In this document: in pieces, positions 42,038 through 47,050 of the stretch
Position numbering within the stretch: the stretch's first letter is position 1
How the letters are laid out: the number at the start of each line of letters is the position of its first letter
Source: Sulfurospirillaceae bacterium
Lineage (GTDB): Bacteria; Campylobacterota; Campylobacteria; Campylobacterales; Sulfurospirillaceae
Reading direction: 5' to 3'
DNA length: 47,050 nt
Assembly: GCA_028705785.1 (NCBI GenBank)
Contig: JAQWCT010000001.1
Location: 1-47,050 of the forward strand
Program-made: the position numbers and the translations under genes
The notes under the pieces: model-generated
The model's input: the letters and a program-made list of their open reading frames with translations, nothing else
Told to the model about the DNA's origin: nothing
Databases searched by the model: none

Positions 42038-42845
42038 TCAACCTTAGTTTTTTAAATAGTAGATGATGAGACAAGACGCTAATTTCGTGAGGACGAATCG
42101 TGATGGGAAGTTTTTCATCGTACATAATCTCTTGTACGAGTGTTTTTTCAAACTCGGAGGAGATATTTCTCAACCAAGTTTTTCTAGGACTTTGAAAGGA
42201 ACAACGCAAATATCTTTTAAATTTTTGCAGTTGCTCATTGGTTTCAAAAATACCAGAGAACTTACCTTCAACAAACTCTTTTTGTTTGTCAATTTTGAGG
42301 ATAGATGAAACTACTTTAGGTTGTGGGTCAAATGACTCTGGTCCCACATCAAATAGTATTTTCGCAACCCCAATGCTTTGAGCTAAAATCGCCAAAGATG
42401 TAAACTCTTTTGTTTTGGGAAGCGCTGCAAACTTTTGTGCAACCTCTTTTTGGATCATAACCACCATTGATTTACAATTGTGATCTTCCAAAGCTTCCAA
42501 AATAATAGTTGTCGCGATGTAATAGGGTAGATTTGCAACTAGATCATAGGGTTCATCAGCCAGTGAACCTTTTTCAAATTGCTTTAAAACATCAGTTTTA
42601 ACTAATGTTAACTTACCCTCATCGATCTTTGCGGAAAATTTCTTCCTCAAATAAACGCACAAGTCTTCATCGACCTCATAGGCTACCAAAGGTTTTACTT
42701 TGAGTAACTCTTGCGTCAAATCACCTAATCCAGGCCCTATCTCGATCAATTTTCGATCACTTTGGGGCATCGATTGGATGATTTTAGTTAAAACAGTCGT
42801 ATCTTTTAAAAAATTCTGGCCAAATTTTTTCTTTGCTTCTATCAA
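41988..42845 (-). CDS. rsmA: 16S rRNA dimethyladenosine transferase
   Basis: KsgA-type methylase (285 residues) dimethylating two adenines near the 3' end of 16S rRNA. It has KKFGQNFLKD, the SAM-binding IEIGPGLGDLT and the catalytic NLPYYI. The start is TTG 42845 behind AGGG. It heads the eight-gene minus-strand run that ends at flhX. The C-terminal about 16 residues overlap rnj and are poorly conserved. Confidence 0.95.
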   Translation of the reverse strand: MIEAKKKFGQNFLKDTTVLTKIIQSMPQSDRKLIEIGPGLGDLTQELLKVKPLVAYEVDEDLCVYLRKKFSAKIDEGKLTLVKTDVLKQFEKGSLADEPYDLVANLPYYIATTIILEALEDHNCKSMVVMIQKEVAQKFAALPKTKEFTSLAILAQSIGVAKILFDVGPESFDPQPKVVSSILKIDKQKEFVEGKFSGIFETNEQLQKFKRYLRCSFQSPRKTWLRNISSEFEKTLVQEIMYDEKLPITIRPHEISVLSHHLLFKKLRLNDARKRERDSTTGREE

Positions 42846-42916
42846 TTTGTACCCTATTTTTCTAAGTTTGAGCCATTATAGCCAACCTTTACTTACAAAA
42901 GAGTTATGTAAGAAAT

Positions 42917-42941
42917 AAAAATCTATTTTCAGAAGATTTTT
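42917..42941. promoter_or_regulatory. Inverted repeat in the rsmA/hisF divergent region
   Basis: AAAAATCT (42917-42924) and AGATTTTT (42934-42941) form an 8-bp inverted repeat with a 9-bp spacer in the 146-bp divergent gap. It may be an operator or AT-rich noise. Otherwise the gap shows only AT-rich promoter-like sequence and AGAAGAGAG ahead of hisF. Confidence 0.3.
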
Positions 42942-42991
42942 CTTATTCTTTTGCTATCATCTTTGTCTATTTTATATTAGAAGAGAGTTTT

Positions 42992-43750
42992 ATGGACTAT
43001 TTTGCAAAACGCATTATTCCCTGCCTTGATGTCAAAAATGGACGCGTTGTTAAAGGTGTTAATTTTGTAGGTCTTAAAGACGCTGGGGACCCCGTTGAAA
43101 TCGCAAAACGCTACAATGAAGAAGGTGCAGATGAGCTTACTTTTTTAGATATTACCGCTAGCCATGAACAAAGAGGAACGATTGTTGATATCGTTGAAAA
43201 GGTTGCTAAAGAAGTGTTTATCCCTTTAACTGTTGGCGGAGGCATTCGAACGCTTGAAGATATTTATAGACTACTCAATGTAGGCTGTGACAAAGTCAGT
43301 ATCAATTCTCCTGCTATTGCAAATCCCCAGTTTATCAATGAATCCTCAAAACGATTTGGTTCACAATGTATTGTTGTAGCTATTGATGCAAAAAGAACAG
43401 GTGATTCGTGGAATGTTTACATCAATGGTGGTCGCATAGATACAGGCATAGATGCACTTAGCTGGGCCAAAGAGGTACAAGAGAGGGGAGCGGGGGAGAT
43501 TTTGCTTACTTCAATGGACTGCGATGGTTCTAAGAGTGGCTATGATATTGCATTGACTTCAAAAATGAGTCAAATGCTTGGAATTCCTATAATTGCGAGT
43601 GGAGGAGCTGGAACTATGGAGCATATTAAAGATGCTTTTGTTCATGGTGCGGACGCGGCACTTGCCGCATCTATATTTCACTTCAAAGAAATTGATATTA
43701 TGGATTTAAAAAGATACCTCAAACATGAGGGAATAGCTGTAAGATTATGA
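42992..43750 (+). CDS. hisF: Imidazole glycerol phosphate synthase cyclase subunit
   Basis: Histidine biosynthesis enzyme, a TIM barrel of 252 residues. It begins MDYFAKRIIPCLDVKNGRVVKGVNF with the first catalytic Asp (13), and has DITASHEQRGT, VGGGIRTLEDI, VVAIDAKR with the second Asp, and a C-terminal phosphate site ASGGAGTMEHI. No hisH is adjacent. The stop overlaps the next ATG by 4 bp (ATGA). Confidence 0.97.
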   Translation: MDYFAKRIIPCLDVKNGRVVKGVNFVGLKDAGDPVEIAKRYNEEGADELTFLDITASHEQRGTIVDIVEKVAKEVFIPLTVGGGIRTLEDIYRLLNVGCDKVSINSPAIANPQFINESSKRFGSQCIVVAIDAKRTGDSWNVYINGGRIDTGIDALSWAKEVQERGAGEILLTSMDCDGSKSGYDIALTSKMSQMLGIPIIASGGAGTMEHIKDAFVHGADAALAASIFHFKEIDIMDLKRYLKHEGIAVRL

Positions 43751-44304
43751 TTATTTGTGCAGGTAAAAATGAATCTTTTGACTTTGCAAGGAGTGTTGGA
43801 ATAGGGCTAGTAGAAAGTGCCATCCAACTTACAAAAATCGTTATTGAGGAAAAACCTACGACTTTATTTTTTGTTGGCACAGCAGGAAGTTACGGAAATT
43901 ATAAACCTTTTGATGTTATTACGACCAATAAAGCGTCTAATATTGAGTTAGGTTTTTTAGATGATCTTTGCTATACGCCCATTCAAAATAAAATTGTAAT
44001 AGAGTTTAACAATGTTTCACATGAAACAAATGAGCAAATTATGCCTATTGTTAATTCTAGTAATTACATTACAACTGACAAAAAAGCTTCTCGTGCATTA
44101 CTAAAAATGGAAATAGAACTTGAAAATATGGAATTTTTTTCCATCTTACATGTAGCACAAATATTCAAAATTCCTTGTTGTGGTCTTTTTGTAATCACAA
44201 ATTATTGCGATGAAAATGCCCATAAAGATTTTATCAAAAATCATGCTAAAGCTAAAGAGCTTATTGCTTTACATGTAGAAAAAAATATGAAGACATATCA
44301 ATGA
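43747..44304 (+). CDS. Short nucleoside-phosphorylase-fold protein
   Basis: A 185-residue protein that resembles a shortened PNP/MTA-nucleosidase: FFVGTAGSYGNYKPFDVITTNKA at residues 39-61 matches the phosphate/ribose-binding GTAG region, and the end (IFKIPCCGLFVITNYCDENAHKDF) matches the part that normally supplies the purine-binding Asp. It is about 50 residues shorter than typical MTA/SAH nucleosidases, so activity is uncertain. ATGA overlaps join it to hisF and rlmN. It hosts a parS-like 16-mer (44013) and two TACATGTA words. Confidence 0.65.
   Translation: MIICAGKNESFDFARSVGIGLVESAIQLTKIVIEEKPTTLFFVGTAGSYGNYKPFDVITTNKASNIELGFLDDLCYTPIQNKIVIEFNNVSHETNEQIMPIVNSSNYITTDKKASRALLKMEIELENMEFFSILHVAQIFKIPCCGLFVITNYCDENAHKDFIKNHAKAKELIALHVEKNMKTYQ
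44013..44028. other. parS-like ParB binding site 1
   Basis: The 16-mer TGTTTCACATGAAACA differs by one base from the canonical parS TGTTTCACGTGAAACA. It lies in frame inside the phosphorylase-like gene. An identical 16-mer is found 2.3 kb away, at 46333. Two chance copies of a 16-mer in 47 kb are very unlikely. Confidence 0.6.
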
Positions 44305-45377
44305 ACAAAATAAATATACTAGACCTTTCCAAAGAAGAGTTAACGCAAATCATCAAGCCTTCTTTCCGCGCCAAACAAATTTATCAATGGATATATCAAA
44401 AATATGTCAACTCTTTTGATGAAATGAAAAATATACCAAAAGAACTCAAAGAAGAATTAAATCAAAACTTTTTTTTAGATCCTCTTAGTATTATTAAAAT
44501 AGAGCAAAGTTTGGATGGTAGTAAAAAATACCTTTTTGCACTTAAAGATGGACAAACAGTAGAATCCGTTTTACTCCCTATGAAACAAGAAAAAGTGGAT
44601 GAAGAAGGTAAACTCGTTCATCATACAAAATATACTATTTGTATCTCTTCTCAAGTTGGTTGTAAAATTGGCTGTGCATTTTGCCTAACAGGTAAAGATG
44701 GTTTTAAAAGAAATTTGAGTGCGGGTGAAATTACAGCACAAATTTTGATGATTAAGCGAGATAACCAGATTGCTGAAAATAGACGCGTTAATATCGTTTA
44801 TATGGGAATGGGTGAACCTCTTGATAATTTAGACAATGTAAGTAAATCTGTAAGGATTTTTAGTGATATTGATGGGCTTTGTATCTCAACTCGTAGACAA
44901 ACTATTTCGACTAGTGGACTAAGTTCTCAAATCGAAAAATTAGGCAAAATGGATTTAGGTGTATTACTCGCTATTTCTCTCCATGCAGTGGACGATGAAT
45001 TACGACAAAAATTAATGCCTATCAATAAAGCCTACAATATTGAATCCATTATTAATGCAGTTAAGGCATTTCCTATTGATGCACGCAAAAGAGTGATGTT
45101 TGAGTACCTTGTAATGAAAGGTGTTAATGATGATCAAAAAAGTGCCAAGAAACTTGTCAAGCTTTTACATGGCATAAAATCCAAAGTGAATCTTATCTAT
45201 TTTAATCCACATCACGGAAGTGAGTTTGCGCGACCAAGTGAAAAAGATGTTGTTGCATTTCAGCAGTATCTTGTTGATCATGGAGTATTGTGTACTATTC
45301 GCCAATCAAAAGGATTAGATATTAGTGCAGCATGTGGTCAGTTAAAAGACAAGGAGCAAAACAATGTCAACGCTTGA
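44301..45377 (+). CDS. rlmN: Dual-specificity RNA methyltransferase RlmN
   Basis: Radical-SAM enzyme (358 residues) that methylates C2 of A2503 in 23S rRNA and A37 in tRNAs. The cluster motif is CKIGCAFC (Cys121, 125, 128), with VYMGMGEPLDN and the C-terminal VRQSKGLDISAACGQL containing the catalytic Cys. It overlaps the upstream gene by ATGA and the downstream small gene by 14 bp. Confidence 0.97.
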   Translation: MNKINILDLSKEELTQIIKPSFRAKQIYQWIYQKYVNSFDEMKNIPKELKEELNQNFFLDPLSIIKIEQSLDGSKKYLFALKDGQTVESVLLPMKQEKVDEEGKLVHHTKYTICISSQVGCKIGCAFCLTGKDGFKRNLSAGEITAQILMIKRDNQIAENRRVNIVYMGMGEPLDNLDNVSKSVRIFSDIDGLCISTRRQTISTSGLSSQIEKLGKMDLGVLLAISLHAVDDELRQKLMPINKAYNIESIINAVKAFPIDARKRVMFEYLVMKGVNDDQKSAKKLVKLLHGIKSKVNLIYFNPHHGSEFARPSEKDVVAFQQYLVDHGVLCTIRQSKGLDISAACGQLKDKEQNNVNA

Positions 45378-45462
45378 CCTTTTTCAAATAGGATTTTTAG
45401 TAGCTGTTGTTATCGTTGGTGTTGGTGGCATGATGATAGTGTTATTTAAGAACAAGGATTAA
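45364..45462 (+). CDS. 32-residue single-helix hydrophobic protein
   Basis: A short gene starting at ATG 45364 behind AAGGAGCAAAAC and overlapping the rlmN end by 14 bp. It encodes MSTLDLFQIGFLVAVVIVGV followed by GGMMIVLFKNKD: a single membrane helix with a Gly-rich core and a basic tail. Its stop codon lies within a 30-bp perfect palindrome that probably terminates the operon. A small hydrophobic protein is annotated after rlmN in Campylobacter as well (from memory), so the position seems conserved. Function unknown. Confidence 0.75.
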   Translation: MSTLDLFQIGFLVAVVIVGVGGMMIVLFKNKD

Positions 45463-45488
45463 AAGTCTTTACATGTAAAGACTTTTAA
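45459..45488. terminator. 30-bp perfect palindrome, bidirectional terminator built on TTACATGTAA
   Basis: Every base of 45459-45488 pairs in a perfect palindrome centred on ACATGT (45471-45476), flanked by TTAAAAGTC on the left and GACTTTTAA on the right. It lies between the convergent rlmN operon and the FAH-family gene, with A-rich and T-rich flanks on both strands. It includes the stop codon of the 32-residue protein. Confidence 0.8.
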
Positions 45489-45497
45489 TTTTCAAAA

Positions 45498-46109
45498 TTA
45501 TTTGGTTATCCATTCTTTTGAGAGTACCTCTTTTTTACCCACAAAAATCTTACCCACAAAAATATCTCCACTTTTAAATGAGCCTACACCTTTAGGTGTT
45601 CCACTCATAATGATGTCGTTATCAATCAGTGAGGAAAATGAATTAATTTCTTCGATAATATCCAAAGGTTTATGAATCATTAAACCAATACCTCCCTCTT
45701 GTGTTAGCACACCATTGATCCATAACTGCATCGATAACTTTTCTACTTCTGATTCATCAATGCTCACAAACGAACTAAAGACTCCAGCACCATCAAAAGC
45801 CTTTGCTCTCTCCCATGGAAGTCCTTTTTCTTTGAGCTCATTTTGCAATACTCTGTTAGTTAAATCCAAACCAAATGCGACAGCACTCACGCGTCCTTGT
45901 TTGATAAGAAATGAGATTTCTCCTTCATAATGCAACGGATTCTTTCCACTAACCAAAACTTCGCTTACTGCTGAATTTGGCTTCATAAAAATAACCATAG
46001 AAGTAGGCATTTCATTGTTTAACTCTTGGATATGCTCAACATAATTTCTACCCACACACACTACTTTGCTAGGTGCAACTCTCTTGCCATCTACAACAAC
46101 TGTTTTCAC
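45498..46109 (-). CDS. Fumarylacetoacetate hydrolase family protein
   Basis: A 203-residue FAH-fold enzyme. It has KVVCVGRNYVEHIQELNNEMP, the metal-binding HYEGEISFLI, a helix with FDLTNR-like GLDLTNRVLQNELKEKGLPWERAKAFDGAGVFS and MSGTPKGVG near the end. This short form covers oxaloacetate decarboxylases/tautomerases and acylpyruvases; an oxaloacetate-handling role is plausible but unproven. It starts 3 bp after the pseudouridine synthase gene ends. Confidence 0.9.
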   Translation of the reverse strand: MKTVVVDGKRVAPSKVVCVGRNYVEHIQELNNEMPTSMVIFMKPNSAVSEVLVSGKNPLHYEGEISFLIKQGRVSAVAFGLDLTNRVLQNELKEKGLPWERAKAFDGAGVFSSFVSIDESEVEKLSMQLWINGVLTQEGGIGLMIHKPLDIIEEINSFSSLIDNDIIMSGTPKGVGSFKSGDIFVGKIFVGKKEVLSKEWITK

Positions 46110-46112
46110 TTC

Positions 46113-47024
46113 TTATCCTTTTCTACAAAATTCATAAAATTCTTTTTTTGCTTCAAATGTTGATTCTATATTGTAAATTATCCCTTTGTACTCAAACGAC
46201 AAACTTTGTGCATGTAAGAGCAATCTAGATGCTCTAGTTTTTTGCACTCGTTCATCTTCACTCATTTCTCCATCTAAAAATCTCATAGCATCAATTTCCT
46301 CTAATCCATAAATAGAATCTCCAACGATCTTATGTTTCACATGAAACATATGTGCTCTGATTTGATGTTGGCGGCCAGTCAGTGGAACTGCTTCAATTAA
46401 AGTTACATCTTTGTCCTGAAAATATTCAAGTGGGATAATCCTCGTCTGAGAAGTTTTTCCATGTTCATCCGCATACACTTTGAGCCGTATTTCATTGGAC
46501 GCATTACCTCTCTTTAAACGCACATCAATGAGCATCTCCTTTTCAAACTTTCCTTCAACTAATGCTAGATACTTTTTCTTGACAGAACGACTTGCAAAAA
46601 GTGCTTTGAGTTCAATTTCACTGCGTTTATTTTTCCCAACCAAAACGAGTCCACTGGTACTTTTATCAATCCGATGAGCACAGTTTGCATCATTCCCATA
46701 AAGTGATTTTATCTCGTCATTAAGTGTATATTCATCATTTCTATTTTTTGGATGCATCATCACGCCACTAGGTTTTTCAAATACCGCAAAATCTTCTGTT
46801 TCAAAAACAGGCATAAGCCCACGAGAGTGACCCTCAAAGACAATCACACTCACATTGCCAACGATCTTACTTCCCTTATTACTTAGCAGTTCATCATCGA
46901 CAAAAACGCGTTGTTTATCTATTGTTTTTTGAGCTTCTCCCATGGTTATTTTAAACTCATCCATCAAAAATCTAAATGCAAATTTTGGTTCTGGAAGAAA
47001 AAACTTTTTTGAAATATAGGACAA
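46113..47024 (-). CDS. RluA/RluD-family pseudouridine synthase
   Basis: A 303-residue RNA modification enzyme. An S4-like N-terminal domain (about 15-65) precedes the catalytic domain with AHRIDKSTSGLVLVGKN (Asp120) and PLTGRQHQIRAHMFHV. The usual RLD is RID. The target (23S rRNA or tRNA) cannot be deduced. The start is near the window edge, so an upstream alternative cannot be excluded. It contains a parS-like 16-mer (46333) in the region coding for MFHVKHK. Confidence 0.9.
   Translation of the reverse strand: MSYISKKFFLPEPKFAFRFLMDEFKITMGEAQKTIDKQRVFVDDELLSNKGSKIVGNVSVIVFEGHSRGLMPVFETEDFAVFEKPSGVMMHPKNRNDEYTLNDEIKSLYGNDANCAHRIDKSTSGLVLVGKNKRSEIELKALFASRSVKKKYLALVEGKFEKEMLIDVRLKRGNASNEIRLKVYADEHGKTSQTRIIPLEYFQDKDVTLIEAVPLTGRQHQIRAHMFHVKHKIVGDSIYGLEEIDAMRFLDGEMSEDERVQKTRASRLLLHAQSLSFEYKGIIYNIESTFEAKKEFYEFCRKG
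46333..46348. other. parS-like ParB binding site 2
   Basis: The 16-mer TGTTTCACATGAAACA is identical to the copy at 44013 and in the same orientation, inside the RluA-family gene. It carries the same single departure from canonical parS at the ninth base. Confidence 0.6.
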
Positions 47025-47050
47025 AGTTGAAGCCTTTTTTTAGTAGGTAT

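Larger units (their letters stand above)
1805..45477. repeat. Highly iterated palindrome, core TACATGTA (29 dispersed copies)
   Basis: Copies of TACATGTA start at 1805, 2838, 3756, 5618, 7148, 8687, 9089, 11959, 13682, 14622, 16613, 18418, 19050, 20771, 24390, 26200, 26246, 28049, 30811, 31790, 33125, 33487, 37340, 37671, 39600, 40604, 44147, 44270 and 45470. In 27 of 29 the flanks are pyrimidine before and purine after, most often T and A (TTACATGTAA). Six copies are intergenic, 23 are in genes. In 19 of the genic copies the frame reads xTA-CAT-GTA (usually Leu-His-Val), in 4 it reads Thr-Cys. The counts were made by eye. Confidence 0.85.

Noticed and set aside
1805..45477. TACATGTA copies as a CRISPR array or insertion-element ends
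   Set aside because: Spacing is irregular (about 50 bp to several kb), there are no target duplications and no transposase or cas gene.

Overview
The window is about 47 kb of AT-rich (roughly 36-37% GC), gene-dense chromosome from an epsilonproteobacterium (Campylobacterota). The gene content and the order of several blocks resemble Campylobacter: rpsU / UPF0323 lipoprotein / glutathionylspermidine-synthase-like / D-2-hydroxyacid dehydrogenase / YajQ; glmM-lspA; eptA-dgkA; rsmA-rnj; rlmN followed by a tiny hydrophobic protein. Malate synthase G, a periplasmic DsrE-like protein, many signalling proteins and CcoG suggest a free-living respiratory relative such as Sulfurospirillum. That genus call is inference from memory of gene order; no search was run. 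I see no insertion sequence, prophage, CRISPR array or rRNA. Every intergenic gap is under 300 bp.

Layout. 1-1992 (+): end of an Mla-type lipid transport operon (ATPase, MCE protein, auxiliary lipoprotein). 1996-7203 (+): signalling block with an OmpR-type regulator and kinase, a small cytochrome c, a REC-GGDEF diguanylate cyclase and a kinase with a periplasmic solute-binding domain. 7238-13123 (-): malate synthase G, a chemoreceptor, DgkA and a phosphoethanolamine transferase. 13237-13677 (+): DsrE-like exported protein. 13707-18363 (-): small membrane protein, YajQ, hydroxyacid dehydrogenase, ATP-grasp ligase, UPF0323 lipoprotein, an HTH/coiled-coil protein and rpsU. 18545-21057 (+): degenerate serine-recombinase-like protein, CcoG and a lipoprotein. 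21095-26184 (-): rplT, rpmI, infC, thrS, tRNA-Val, lspA, glmM. 26299-29861 (+): membrane protein, RCK potassium channel, rpsT, prfA. 29872-31927 (-): Bax-like glucosaminidase, dapF, coaE. 32011-33791 (+): purM and a DUF218 protein. 33792-42845 (-): a tightly packed eight-gene run rsmA-rnj-kdsD-rluB-rarA-hemG-fliK-like-flhX. 42992-45462 (+): hisF, a phosphorylase-like protein, rlmN and a 32-aa hydrophobic protein. 45498-47024 (-): FAH-family hydrolase and an RluA-type pseudouridine synthase.

The genes are mainly housekeeping: translation (S20, S21, L20, L35, IF3, RF1, ThrRS, RsmA, RlmN, two pseudouridine synthases, RNase J), envelope (Mla, LspA, GlmM, DapF, KdsD, EptA/DgkA, glucosaminidase), cofactors and metabolism (HemG/HemY, CoaE, PurM, HisF, malate synthase) and sensing or motility (kinases, DGC, MCP, FlhX, FliK-like).

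The most unusual signal is not a gene. The palindrome TACATGTA, nearly always inside Y-TACATGTA-R and usually TTACATGTAA, occurs 29 times by eye, against about 2 expected from base composition. It lies inside genes, where it mostly encodes Leu-His-Val, and in intergenic hairpins and promoters. This looks like a highly iterated palindrome with an unknown genome-level role. A second whole-chromosome signal is a pair of identical parS-like 16-mers at 44013 and 46333, each one base from the canonical ParB site.
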